From NCBI GenBank assembly GCA_903858015.1, contig CAIOGZ010000005.1, positions 1-64,000 of the forward strand: a stretch of DNA of 64,000 nt, in the 5' to 3' direction. Shown here one piece after another: positions 1 through 9,237 of the stretch. The stretch is from an uncultured cyanobacterium. Its GTDB lineage: Bacteria > Cyanobacteriota > Cyanobacteriia > PCC-6307 > Cyanobiaceae. The position numbers and the translations under genes were made by a program. The first letter of the stretch is position 1. Each line of letters begins with the position of its first letter. The notes beneath the pieces are model-generated. The model searched no databases and was not told where the DNA came from. It worked only from the letters and a program-made list of their open reading frames with translations.

Positions 1-297
1 AGCGCCGCCGACGCCAGCAGGGTGGAGGTGAGGCTTTGCCGCAGCGCCAGCGAACTGGCCTACCACCCTGCGGCGTCGGCGGCGCTGGATGCCTTCTTGG
101 CACGGTTTGGAGACAGTTACGTCAGCTCGCTGCGCCTGGGAGGCGAAATGCAGGGGGTCTACACGTTCTTCGCCCAGACGCGGCAGGAGGCCCGGCAGGT
201 GGAGCAGGCCTTCGGCGGGGCTTTGGCGGTGAGCGGCTTTAGCCTCGGCCCCGAGCTCCAGCGCAAGGCGTCGGAGGTAGCCCGTTCGATGGGGTGA
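1..297 (+). pseudogene. MACPF-like protein, C-terminal fragment (cut by window start)
   Basis: The reading frame is open from base 1 to a TGA at 295-297, so only the last ~98 residues are seen. They contain a stretch of the form FGDSYVSSLRLGGEMQGVYT, which resembles the conserved part of membrane-attack-complex/perforin (MACPF) domains (aromatic-G-x-x-Y-V-x-S, then a GGE/Q step and an aromatic strand). An acidic and Glu/Gln-rich helix follows. Proteins of this type form pores or act as lectin-linked adhesins. The fragment is followed at once by pieces of a jacalin-like domain in other frames, so the locus looks like a decayed MACPF-lectin gene. A short intact gene ending here is the alternative. 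The family call rests on motif memory only. Confidence 0.45.
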
Positions 298-385
298 ACA
301 GCAGCTTCCGGGTGGCCGTGCGGGGCCTGGGCAGCCCGCCAGCGCTGAGCCAGTTCGGCGCCGGGCTAATGGGTGGAGAGCACCT

Positions 386-933
386 ATGGGCTATAGCCAG
401 GAGCAGGATGCCAACCTGGCCACCACTTGCCGCCAGCTCGATCGCGATGCGATCCGCGATCGGATGCATGCCTACGCTGCGGCGGGCTTCGTGGAGCGGG
501 CCACGGCCGTGCAGCAGCGAATACGCCTGGAGCGGGTGGGACTGCGGGCGGGGGGCCGCATCGACCAGATTCGGCTCACGTATCGGTTTGGTGCCACTGC
601 CCTGGGGGCGGCGGAGCAACGGCAGGAGCTGCATGGGCAAGCGGGTGGAAGCGATCTGGGCGAGAGCAGCTCGGAGCGGACGTGGGCATCGAGCGGATCG
701 AGGCCAAGACCGGTACGCGGGTGGATCGCCTGACCCTCAGCAGCAGCGACGGCCAGAGCCTCGGTGGCGGCGGCGATAGGGGTAACAGGACGCTGCTCTG
801 GGAGCGCGCCGCCAACGAGGTGGTGTTGGGTTTCAGCGGCCGCGCCGGCAGTGAGCTCGATGCCCTGCAGGCTGTGGTGGCAGCCTTCGGCCCCCTGAAG
901 TGGGAACCGGTGCTTGAGGCGGAGGATCCCTGA
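386..933 (+). pseudogene. jacalin-like lectin domain, frameshifted
   Basis: One frame starts at ATG 386 and gives a helical segment, then GGRIDQIRLTYRFG, the first strand pattern of jacalin-like lectin domains. After about 660-690 the homology moves to another frame, which carries RVDRLTLSSSDGQSLGGGGD, later VVLGFSGRAGSELDALQ, and ends at 933. Jacalin-like domains bind mannose or other glycans and often sit C-terminal to MACPF domains. Each half alone lacks part of the fold, so one frameshift near 660-690 has probably broken the gene. A sequencing error would give the same picture. The upstream MACPF-like fragment suggests a single ancestral pore-forming or adhesive protein. Confidence 0.5.
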
Positions 934-1401
934 CCACCCCGGTGGCCAGCGATCAGGCCGCGACGACCACACCTGGGCGCCGTCGCAGGGAGACAGCCCA
1001 AGTGGCTGCAGCATGACAATCCACTCGTTGCGGCTCGACCAATCAAGGGGTTGGATGCCAATTCCCTTCGGCGCCTTTCTGTGTCATCAGGGATGGGGCA
1101 ACTGAGTTGGTCAGTCCAGGGAACCCACGCTAGAGCAACTCATAGGTCTGGATCGTGGCTATTCGAGATCGTAGACGGAGGAGTTTTTTACATCATTAGC
1201 TGCAGTCCAGACTCGCGATCTATTCGATTCCCCGTACCCGTAGGATCAGCGGACTGGGATCCTATGCGGCACAAAAGGAGCGTTATTAATGAAAGATGTT
1301 GCACATAGCTTCGCAAGGCTGCGAGGAATGGTGAACCTGAAGAAACATGAAGAACACAATACGCTGCTAATCAAAACCATCACGCTTAGCATGGTTACCG
1401 C
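934..1401. other. intergenic, nothing recognised
   Basis: The region between the jacalin-like remnant and the membrane protein gene is lower in GC than its left flank. A short open frame (1051-1308) has no recognisable domain and no convincing ribosome binding site. I see no RNA gene or repeat here. Confidence 0.5.
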
Positions 1402-2253
1402 ATGAACATCATGGATTCACCCTCTAAAGATACGAACAATTCGACGGCGCTGAGCCAGTCGGAAACAAACCATAGGATCTGGCTTTCAGGAGGCACAATT
1501 GCAGCCTGCTTTATCTTTATCGGATTAATCACCACTGTTGCCTTGTTTGGTAGCAACATAACCCCAGGAAATGGAGCCAATGGCATTAGCAACAATGTGC
1601 AACTGGAAGCACTGAAAGAGCGCAATAATAGCGAGAGAGAAACTCTGCGGTGGCTTACCACAGCTACCTTTCCGATGTTTTCCTCATGGATCGGAATTGT
1701 TCTTGCTTTTTACTTTGCAAGTGGAGCCCCCCGGGCCACAAATGAAGGTTACCAAAAACTTCTTGAAGATGCCAATAGCAAGATTGTCGCAGGTGGGGCC
1801 CAATTGGACGACAAGCTAAAGGCGCTTAATCTCTCCTCCCAGGCCAAGGGGCTCACATTCTATGAAACGGATCTCAGGCTAAATCTTGTTGAAATAAAGA
1901 AGAAAATTGAAGCCGCAGCTCCCCGACAAAAGCTACTTATTCTTAATCAAGATGATGGCAGCTATCGTGCAATCGTAACACTATCAGACATTAGCAGCTT
2001 TCTCGTCGATCCCAAGACGGGCGGCCAGGGCGGGGAGGCTGGGTTTACCAGCCTAGAAGATTACCTTGAAAACAGGCCAAAGGAATCTGAGCAATCGGTT
2101 ATTTTTTCCTCGCAAACCGAATCAATTTTTGATGCACGCGCAAAGATGCTGAACCAGAAGGTTGGCAATCTGATTGTGACTGAAAGCGGTGAATCGAGTG
2201 GCAAAGTAATTGCGTTTCTTACTTCGTCCGATATTGAGGCGCTTAGGCTCTGA
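1402..2253 (+). CDS. membrane protein with CBS-like C-terminal region, function unknown
   Basis: This 283-residue protein has two likely transmembrane helices (about 27-50 and 85-107), then a charged, probably coiled segment. The C-terminal half (about 165-283) contains two copies of a pattern like CBS domains: KLLILNQDDGSYRAIVTLSD and VGNLIVTESGESSGKVIAFL, each followed by an S/T-D-I helix start. CBS pairs usually bind adenine nucleotides and control a partner domain. Here the partner would be the membrane part, with the CBS region in the cytoplasm. The gene is clearly less GC-rich than the hydrogenase or Nit1C genes in the window, which suggests a different origin. ATG 1402 and ATG 1411 are both possible starts. 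No operon partner is visible. Confidence 0.6.
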   Translation: MNIMDSPSKDTNNSTALSQSETNHRIWLSGGTIAACFIFIGLITTVALFGSNITPGNGANGISNNVQLEALKERNNSERETLRWLTTATFPMFSSWIGIVLAFYFASGAPRATNEGYQKLLEDANSKIVAGGAQLDDKLKALNLSSQAKGLTFYETDLRLNLVEIKKKIEAAAPRQKLLILNQDDGSYRAIVTLSDISSFLVDPKTGGQGGEAGFTSLEDYLENRPKESEQSVIFSSQTESIFDARAKMLNQKVGNLIVTESGESSGKVIAFLTSSDIEALRL

Positions 2254-2392
2254 GGCAATTTCGAGGCCGGCATGCAGGAGGGACTTGACCTGTGCAGGGG
2301 TAGGGCCGCTTCGCGTGGTGTGACTCAGGAGGAGCTGGGACCCTGGCTAGAGGGTGAATAGGAGCAGTTGGGGGATGACTAACTGGGGGCTG

Positions 2393-2680
2393 ATTGCACA
2401 GCATCATCGAACCATGATGGCACCGGCTGATCGGGCAACAACTCCCCCACGGTCAACTCAAGCCGCTGATACCAGCGGTCCCCGCGGCTGGGGCGATAGT
2501 GCGGCAGCTGGAAGCCATCGCTGATCCAAGCTTTACGGGTACAGCGGCGGCCGGGAAAAGGCGTAGGCGACCGCTCACGTGTCGAGAAGATAGGCCAGGG
2601 ATACGCCTAGGCCGTGCAGGTTGAAGTTTCAGCGCTCGGTGATGGCGCGTCCGCAGAGGGCCAAGGCCAGACAAGTTGGC
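2393..2680 (-). pseudogene. degenerate unknown gene
   Basis: On the minus strand, fragments in two frames read like one protein: an ALCGRAITER / NFNLHGLGVSLAYLLDT piece, AYAFSRPPLYP, then WISDGFQLPHYRPSRGDRW and RLELTVGELLPDQPVPSW before a stop near 2393. Stops and at least one frame change interrupt it. I do not recognise the family. The protein-like composition across the frame changes is the only argument. The flanks (2254-2392 and 2681-2762) hold nothing else I can identify. Confidence 0.3.
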
Positions 2681-2762
2681 GGGGAATTCCCAGTGGATTG
2701 CTCTATGCAGCTGCGCCTCCGATTGGGCTAAGCTATTCAAAGGTACTTCTCCTATAAGCACC

Positions 2763-4205
2763 ATGCCTGATCACTCCATAAACCATCCTTTACGCCAAAG
2801 CGACCAGCTGGCCAACAAAATGTTACGAAGCTGGTGGCGCCTGCTCGCCCCCCTGCTGGTTGTCGTTTTAGGGGTAACCCTGCTGGGCCCAGCTCCGGTG
2901 CATGCCGTATCGCCAGGCTGCAGCATCGAGCCAGGCTGGTGGGAAAGCAAGGGCTTGAATCCTGTCTTCCCCAGTGGGGCCGCAGCCAACGAAACTGACT
3001 GCGACTTTCAACGCTGGTCGTGGACCGCTTTTGCCCACTACATGCAAAAGAACGGTCCGACGGGGCAGCCGCTGTTCCTCAGCCTGCCCACAGCCCAAGA
3101 CCTGGAACAGCGAGCCTCCGGCCAAAGCCAGGACAGCGTTGCCGCGACCCCGGGGGGGCTCAGGCTGGCACCGCGCTTTCAGAAACCCGGCCTGGCTTCA
3201 CGACGCCGTAATCAAGACGACCTCTCCAGCCTGAACCAGGCGGGCTCGGAAGGCATCCTCGTCGCCCAGGACTCTAGGGTTGTCTACTACTCGATTCACG
3301 TCAACCGTGACTACTACAATTTCGCAAAACTCCATATGGGCAACGAGAATTACAACAAAACACCGCCAATCAAAAACTTTCCCGTCAATGCTACGGTTGT
3401 TAAAGCAGCCTGGAAAGTGGTGGATGAAAACAGCAATCTTCCCAGGGATACATTTACCACTAAAGCAACCATCCAATTACTTGAAACGGACAAGGATGGC
3501 AAGCTGCAAGCATCCCAGCAAACACAACCGAATGTGACCGTCGCCCTGGTGGGCGTCCATGTTGTTGGGGTGGTCGACAATCATCCCGAATTCATCTGGG
3601 CAACCTTCGAACAGAACAACAACACACCTGATCTAGCTGGCGGCACCTCGATAAGCTCCGACCAACAAGTTAGCGCGCAGAATTTCACTTTTTACAAGGC
3701 CGGCACAACCGCTGCCAACTCCAACAAATTGCCAGCCGCCTATACTCTTAATGCTGAGACTCAGCAAGTCAAGCCACTCACCAACATTTTCAGGCAATTT
3801 GCCCATGGAGGAGCAGAGTTTAGCGCCGAAAGCCCAACAGTATCTGGCATGAACCGGGTCGCAGACATCGACAGCATCAATGCCAACTTCCGAACGGATA
3901 TACCTGTACATCCAACCCAGATTGATCCGGTCTTTTCCAACTACAAACTGATCGGCAGTGTCTGGCTCGACACAACACAGACCCCCCTAAAGCCTGGCCT
4001 GGATGTATTCGGCAATGCTGTGGGCTCGATCACCCTGGCCAATTCAACGATGGAAAGCTTTGTGCAAGGCATCGGCGCTAACTGCTTTTCGTGCCACACC
4101 ACCCAACCATTTCCTACCAAAAGCGAGTTTAAAGATAAAAACATTGCAGTCAGCCACATCATCTCTGGCAGCCTGACGCCAACGACAAGCTCCAATCAGA
4201 GCTGA
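2763..4205 (+). CDS. exported cytochrome c-like protein (single CxxCH)
   Basis: The protein (480 aa from ATG 2763) has a signal peptide: a basic patch at LRSWWRL, then a leucine/valine-rich core and a PVHA cleavage-like site at about residue 48. ATG 2820, immediately before this signal, is an equally good start. The mature protein carries a CFSCH haem c motif at about residues 441-445 followed by TTQPFP. An N-terminal cysteine pair (in PGCSIEPGW and TDCDFQRWSW) precedes a tryptophan-rich segment. This layout fits a periplasmic or lumenal cytochrome-c-domain protein with a large N-terminal part, seen in proteobacteria and some cyanobacteria, of unknown role. A strong hairpin (4281-4315) lies downstream. 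I would not assign an electron-transfer partner. Confidence 0.65.
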   Translation: MPDHSINHPLRQSDQLANKMLRSWWRLLAPLLVVVLGVTLLGPAPVHAVSPGCSIEPGWWESKGLNPVFPSGAAANETDCDFQRWSWTAFAHYMQKNGPTGQPLFLSLPTAQDLEQRASGQSQDSVAATPGGLRLAPRFQKPGLASRRRNQDDLSSLNQAGSEGILVAQDSRVVYYSIHVNRDYYNFAKLHMGNENYNKTPPIKNFPVNATVVKAAWKVVDENSNLPRDTFTTKATIQLLETDKDGKLQASQQTQPNVTVALVGVHVVGVVDNHPEFIWATFEQNNNTPDLAGGTSISSDQQVSAQNFTFYKAGTTAANSNKLPAAYTLNAETQQVKPLTNIFRQFAHGGAEFSAESPTVSGMNRVADIDSINANFRTDIPVHPTQIDPVFSNYKLIGSVWLDTTQTPLKPGLDVFGNAVGSITLANSTMESFVQGIGANCFSCHTTQPFPTKSEFKDKNIAVSHIISGSLTPTTSSNQS

Positions 4206-4280
4206 ACGGCGAGCTGCAAGCGCGTTCTTTGTGTCAATAAATTTACTTGATCCACGGCAACGACGGGTTCCAGCAGGTAA

Positions 4281-4315
4281 GCACTAGGGCGAGTACCAAT
4301 CTCCCGCCCTAGTGC
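4281..4315 (+). terminator. hairpin downstream of the cytochrome-like gene
   Basis: A perfect 11-bp stem (GCACTAGGGCG / CGCCCTAGTGC) with a 13-nt loop starts 75 bases after the stop at 4205. There is no T tract, so it may be a factor-dependent terminator or a 3'-end stabiliser. It also lies upstream of the convergent end of the TIR-CHAT gene. Confidence 0.5.
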
Positions 4316-4399
4316 GCTGCCGATCCAGCTCGTTCAGCCTGTCGCTCAAGATCCCCATCCCAAGCTGCCTGGTGGTTCAGCCTCTGGGTTTCCGTCGGA

Positions 4400-4547
4400 C
4401 TGCAGGCCTCGATTTCAGCCTCAAGGTGAACGGCAGAATTGCAGGACTCGATTTCAGCTCGAGGTTTCAACCTGCAGTTTCAGCTTGCATTTTCAGCCCG
4501 TAGTTTCAGCCTCCCCCGAATTCAGCCCGCAGCTTTAGGCCCAGATT
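4400..4547. repeat. degenerate TTTCAGC repeat tract
   Basis: The words GATTTCAGC, GTTTCAGC and TTTTCAGCC recur about every 12-14 bases, most regularly at 4475-4515, just before the 3' end of the TIR-CHAT gene. It is non-coding by appearance. It belongs to the general class of short tandem repeats found across this window. Confidence 0.55.
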
Positions 4548-7500
4548 TCACCCGTGCTCTCCTGCCATGGTTTCAATCAGCAAAAGGATTTCGGCGGCCA
4601 TCGTGTAATGCAAGTCCTGCTGATCGGCGAGGGCGGGGTCGCGGCTGCCGGCGACGACGGCCTGGAGGGCGCCGATCAAGGGCAGGAGCTCTGCGGCGTC
4701 GGGAGCGGTGGCGCGTTGTAGGAGGAGGGTGGCGGCCTCGTCCGACTCGCCGCTGCGCAGGGCCTGGGTTACGGCAAGGCTGAGGCGGCCATCGGGGTGG
4801 TGGTTTTCGCCGCCGTCGCGGCGGTAGGCGAGGTAGCTGGCGATGGCCTTGCCTTTCGCCTCAGCGGCGGCGCCGGTGTTGCCGGCATCCGTTTCGATGA
4901 GGGCGAGGATGGACCAAGACTTCCAAGCCTCGGTTGCGTGGCCGAACTGCGCTTTGCAGTCGATCGCCCGGAGGATTTCTTGCCGTGCTTCGTCCAGGCG
5001 GCGGAGCCTGCCCAGGATGTTGGCGAGATTGCTCCTCGCGATGCCTTCGTTGGCTGCGTCGCGGCCTTCTGCATACATGTTTGCCGCTTGGCGGAAGAAG
5101 CCTGCGGCATCTTCTGGGCGATCGAGGACAGCGCCATACAAGTTGCCTAGTTGATTGAGCGTGCTCGCCTGCCCGGCGACATCGCCGAGCCGCACCTGGA
5201 GCGCCAGCGATTGGCGATAGGCATCCTCCGCCGCTTGCGTCTGGCCCACCTCCTGATGCACTGTGCCGGTCTGGTGCCAGATCACGGCGACGGAGCCCGG
5301 TTCGTCCAAAGCGGTGAACCGCTGGCGAGCTTCGGCATAGGCCGCCAGGGCCTCCGGATAGCGGCGCTGTTGCAGGCGGACGGTCCCAAGATGGGCTTTG
5401 CCCACGGCAATACTGCGGGCGTCGCCGCGTTGCTCGTCGCGCTGGATGGCCTCTTCGAAGGCCGCCGCCGCTTCATCAAGCCGGCCCAGAGCTCGAAGAC
5501 AGTCGCCTTGTTCGGTGCTGCAGGCGGACGCCATGCCTTCTGCGCCTCGGCCGGGGCGCTCCTTGGCCACGGCCTCGAAGCGCTGGCGGGCATCGATCAA
5601 CAGCGGCAGGGCCTGTTCCGATCCGCCGACCGTCTTCAACACGCGGGCCAGAAGCCAGAAAGCCATCGCCAGGTCGTAATCGGCGTCGGGATAGGCCTGG
5701 CAGCCAGCCGACTGGATGCACTGGAGCAAGGATTGGGCGCCCTCCAACGCCTCGCGCAATTGCCCGCCGGCAAGCTGCTGGTCGATGCGGGTCCGAGTCG
5801 CCCCGAACCGGGCGTGATTCCAGCTATCGCCCAGCGTTCGTTCCAGCTCCTTGGCTGCGGCATCGCGCACCTGCCCCAGGCGCGCCAGCAGCCGCGGCTT
5901 GCCGAGGCTTTGCAGCAGGCTGTAGAGCGACGTGGCCAGAGCAATCGTCGCCTCCGCATCCTCTTGGCGCTGCACAAGATCGAGCAGGGCAAACAGATTC
6001 GGCAGCTCTAGCCCCGTCAGCGTCGCCGCCACTTCGGCGTTCTGGTTCTCCTGCTGATTGAGGAACCGGACATATCCGCCCATCGCCTCCACCCAGCGGG
6101 CCGTCAGCGCTTCGCGCTCCGGGGCCTCCAGCCGCCCGCGCAAGTAAGGGCAGAGGGCGGGATTGAGGCTGAGGTGGTTGTAGGGGTTTGGCGTCGCCAG
6201 CCCCGTGGCGATCAACTCGCCCGCCAGCGCGGCCATCTCCGCCTCCTCCCACTGCATCATTTGGCGCAATGCGTCGAGATCGACGCCGCCGTGAAACACC
6301 CCAAGCACCCGCGCCCGCTCCTGGTTTTCAGGCGATAGGCGGCGCAGGGATAGCTCCACGCTGGCGAAAAGCGATTGCTCCCGGCTGCCGGGGAACTTCT
6401 GCTCCATTTCCACCATCAGCTGCACGAGCGCTTTGCGGGTGCCCTCCACGCCACGGCTGCGCAGGGCCGGCGCCAGTAAGGCCAGGCTGCGGGCGTGGCC
6501 GTGCACGGCCTCCACCAGCTGCTCGATCTGCTCGCGGGCGGCATCGCTGGCGCCGCCACCGCCACCGTCGCCGTCGGCATTCAGCGCCCGCTCCACCAGC
6601 TTCACCGCGTCGTTGGGATCGAGCCGGTGCAGGTCTCGCAGTTGGTGCCCCGCCGCAAACGGCGCCGGCAGCGCCTCGCGGCTGGTGAACAGCAGGCGCG
6701 TATCGCCCTTGCCATTCAGCCGGGCGCAGAGCTGCAAAATCGCCGCCAGCTCCCGGCCGGCCTCCTCGCTGAGCGCTGGCGAGGATTCGATGTAGGGCGG
6801 CAGCAGCAGGCTTTCCATGTTGTCCACCACCAGCAAAGTGGTCTGCTCCACCAGCGCCCGCTCCACGGGCAGGGTGGCTTTTTCGAGGTTGTCGTAGGTG
6901 GCCACGGAGTAAGCCGGCCCCAGCAACTGGCGGCCGATCGCATCGAGCACGGCGGCGGGGTGGCTATGGGTTTCCACAGACACAAAGGCGACGCGGGTGA
7001 TCTGCTGGGAGCGCACCAGCCAGCGGGCCAGCTCTGCGGCCAACGCCGTTTTGCCCTCGCCGCCCTGGCCGCGCAGCACGGCGTAGCGCTCTTGGCGCAG
7101 CAACCGCTGCAGCGCCAAGAGCTCGCGGCTGCGGCCAATGAAGCCGGTTTCAGGTATGGGCGGCAGCGCTCCGAGACGGGCCGCCAGGGCATCTTGAAAA
7201 TCGGCCAGGGTTTGCTTCGTGGGGGTGGATTTGAATAGCTGCGGGTCGTCCTTTTCCTGGTACAGCACCGGCACAAACCAATCGTCGAGGCGCAGTTCAC
7301 CGGCGCCGAAGATGCGGCCGCGGCAGGTGTCGTCCTTGAGTTGGCGCTGGCCGGCGAGCATGGCGTCGCCCACCCGTTTGCCCTGGGCGAGGGCGCCGTA
7401 AAAAGCCTCGACAAAACGGCGCGAGGTTTCCACCAGCAGGCTGTGGCTCATGGCCACCACCGAGGCCACGCCCACCTTGAGCAGGGCCGAGGCCACACTC

Positions 7501-9017
7501 TCGGAGGCCTGGCCAGCCTGGGCGCTCTGGCAGGCATCGAGGCAGACCAGCGGGATGCGGTGGTCGCGCAGCAGCGGGCCGAGCTCGTCGCTGAAAACAG
7601 TCACATGCCCCCGCTGCTCCAGCTTGCCGCTGTCTTCGGGGCGCTCGAAGCAGAGCCCGCCGAGGCCCACGCTTGGGTCATACACGCCGTGGCCGTCGAA
7701 GTGCACCACGTGATACGGCCTCTTCTGGACGCGGGCGCGCTCCAGTTCGGCCCGCAGGGCGGGCAGCGTCGGCGGGCTGAGCAGGTGGAGCTTCACCAGG
7801 CCCGGTAGCGCCTCCGTTGCTTCCACCAGCGGCAGCGCACTGGAGCGGTGGTCGATGTAGCCGCAGGCGTCGTCGTCGGGCCGCGCCGTGATCAGCAGGA
7901 TGCGGATCGGCGGGGCAACAACGGCCACGCCGAAGCCCTCGGTGCCAGGTAGGCGCCGCCGGACCCGCGTCGGTTTGGCGCCCTGGAAGAGGTAGCTGCT
8001 GCCGTCGTGCAGCAGTTCCCACGGCAGGCCGAGCAGGAGGGTGGCGGCCTCGCGGGAGATGGCGGCTTCGCGGGAGATGGCCGCTTCGGCCTGGGGCGCA
8101 TCGGTCTCGGGACCACCTGGCTCGGCTGTGCCGGCATCAAGCGCACCAGCTACGAGCGCCCCGGCTTCGAGCGACGCATCCACCTGCACGGAGAAACGGC
8201 GCCCGGCCTGGTCGCCGACCCTCGCCCAGGCGTGCATCACGTTCGCGGTGTGGGCCAAGGGCAGCGCCGCGGCGTGTAGGAGCTGGCCCCACTGCACGAG
8301 CTTCTCCTCCACATGCAGCGCCCGGCTTTTGAAATAGGGGCTCGGCCAGATGGCGTACTGCTCCAGGTACCAGCGCAGGTCGCCCGCTTCGATCGGTCCG
8401 GTGGGCGCGATCAGCCGCCAGCTCTGGGCGCTGTAGACCTTTGGCTGGCCTGGCGTGGCGGCTTCGTAGATCAGCCGGGCCCGGGCCGTGGCGCGGCGCA
8501 CGCCATCGCGCTCCTGGAATTGGAGGTCGGTGAGTTCGAGCACGAGCTCCTCCAGCGGCTCGGCCTGCGGCTGCGGCAAGGCGGGCACGTCAGCGGGATC
8601 ACGCTTACCCAGGGCCACGAGGATTGGATCGATCGCCGCCTCAATGCCGCCGGCGCCGCTGCTGAGCGGGATGTAGAGCGGCTCCTCGCCGAAGAATTCC
8701 TCCAGCACCCCGAGCCTGGTGCCATTGAGCGCCAGCGCGAAGACGGGGAACTGGTCCTTGCCGCGCTGCTCGCGAAGCTTGAGCGCGTGGCGCAGCTCCT
8801 TGCCCACCCACTTCGACTGCAACGCAGCCGAGCTCACCACCACCGCAAAGGCCGTCGCGGCTTCGATCGCCTGCTCAATCTCAGGCCAAAGCGGATCGCC
8901 GCCGCGCAAATGGCGCGAATCGATCCAGCCTTCCTGGCCGTGGTCGGCGAGGGCGGCGCGGAGGTCGCGCACGAACGGATCGTCCGTTGAGCTGTGGGAG
9001 AGGAAGAGCTGGGTCAT
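4548..9017 (-). CDS. TIR-CHAT-STAND NTPase-TPR protein, candidate conflict/defence effector
   Basis: The protein has 1489 residues. Residues 1-~140 are a TIR domain: an MTQLFLSHSSTDD start, then SKWVGKELRHAL with the candidate NADase glutamate at 74. About 350-600 is a CHAT (caspase-like) protease with the histidine in HFDGHG (~437) and the cysteine in DACQSAQ (~495). About 630-930 is a STAND NTPase: FIGRSREL, Walker A GQGGEGKT (~652) and Walker B LLVVDN (~729). From ~1080 on are TPR-like repeats (for example ALGRLDEAAAAFEEAIQRDE), which usually sense the trigger. TIR domains cleave NAD+ and CHAT domains cleave proteins, so two effectors seem to share one switch. An 18-bp duplication (8051-8086) repeats AAISRE. 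All catalytic motifs look intact. The role in phage defence or programmed death is inferred from architecture only. Confidence 0.9.
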   Translation of the reverse strand: MTQLFLSHSSTDDPFVRDLRAALADHGQEGWIDSRHLRGGDPLWPEIEQAIEAATAFAVVVSSAALQSKWVGKELRHALKLREQRGKDQFPVFALALNGTRLGVLEEFFGEEPLYIPLSSGAGGIEAAIDPILVALGKRDPADVPALPQPQAEPLEELVLELTDLQFQERDGVRRATARARLIYEAATPGQPKVYSAQSWRLIAPTGPIEAGDLRWYLEQYAIWPSPYFKSRALHVEEKLVQWGQLLHAAALPLAHTANVMHAWARVGDQAGRRFSVQVDASLEAGALVAGALDAGTAEPGGPETDAPQAEAAISREAAISREAATLLLGLPWELLHDGSSYLFQGAKPTRVRRRLPGTEGFGVAVVAPPIRILLITARPDDDACGYIDHRSSALPLVEATEALPGLVKLHLLSPPTLPALRAELERARVQKRPYHVVHFDGHGVYDPSVGLGGLCFERPEDSGKLEQRGHVTVFSDELGPLLRDHRIPLVCLDACQSAQAGQASESVASALLKVGVASVVAMSHSLLVETSRRFVEAFYGALAQGKRVGDAMLAGQRQLKDDTCRGRIFGAGELRLDDWFVPVLYQEKDDPQLFKSTPTKQTLADFQDALAARLGALPPIPETGFIGRSRELLALQRLLRQERYAVLRGQGGEGKTALAAELARWLVRSQQITRVAFVSVETHSHPAAVLDAIGRQLLGPAYSVATYDNLEKATLPVERALVEQTTLLVVDNMESLLLPPYIESSPALSEEAGRELAAILQLCARLNGKGDTRLLFTSREALPAPFAAGHQLRDLHRLDPNDAVKLVERALNADGDGGGGGASDAAREQIEQLVEAVHGHARSLALLAPALRSRGVEGTRKALVQLMVEMEQKFPGSREQSLFASVELSLRRLSPENQERARVLGVFHGGVDLDALRQMMQWEEAEMAALAGELIATGLATPNPYNHLSLNPALCPYLRGRLEAPEREALTARWVEAMGGYVRFLNQQENQNAEVAATLTGLELPNLFALLDLVQRQEDAEATIALATSLYSLLQSLGKPRLLARLGQVRDAAAKELERTLGDSWNHARFGATRTRIDQQLAGGQLREALEGAQSLLQCIQSAGCQAYPDADYDLAMAFWLLARVLKTVGGSEQALPLLIDARQRFEAVAKERPGRGAEGMASACSTEQGDCLRALGRLDEAAAAFEEAIQRDEQRGDARSIAVGKAHLGTVRLQQRRYPEALAAYAEARQRFTALDEPGSVAVIWHQTGTVHQEVGQTQAAEDAYRQSLALQVRLGDVAGQASTLNQLGNLYGAVLDRPEDAAGFFRQAANMYAEGRDAANEGIARSNLANILGRLRRLDEARQEILRAIDCKAQFGHATEAWKSWSILALIETDAGNTGAAAEAKGKAIASYLAYRRDGGENHHPDGRLSLAVTQALRSGESDEAATLLLQRATAPDAAELLPLIGALQAVVAGSRDPALADQQDLHYTMAAEILLLIETMAGEHG
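8051..8086 (-). repeat. 18-bp tandem duplication inside the TIR-CHAT gene
   Basis: The 18-base unit cgcgggagatggcggctt occurs twice in a row with one mismatch and encodes a doubled AAISRE in the linker before the CHAT domain. It keeps the frame. Confidence 0.8.
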
Positions 9018-9237
9018 TCAGTCAGGCAATGGAGTCAGATGTTGGCTTGGTCTCTGGATTTAGCCTCTGGATTCTGGCATGAGCTGCAGGTAATCGATCG
9101 AGGTGCTGGATCGGAGTACTGGATTCAGACCTTCGCGTCAGGCCGTTACTTCAGGCCGACACGCTATCTTTGCAAAATATCCTAGCTATCCCACGACCCA
9201 AGCCTCCAGGTAGCAGCCGATGGCTGTTTCTTCTTGC

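Noticed and set aside
1051..1308. An 85-codon open frame in the 934-1401 gap
   Set aside because: No domain, no convincing ribosome binding site, and not part of an operon.
5151..6011. A plus-strand frame of 286 codons inside the TIR-CHAT gene
   Set aside because: It lies opposite the TPR region, which has a regular repeat pattern on the minus strand; no domain is seen on the plus strand.
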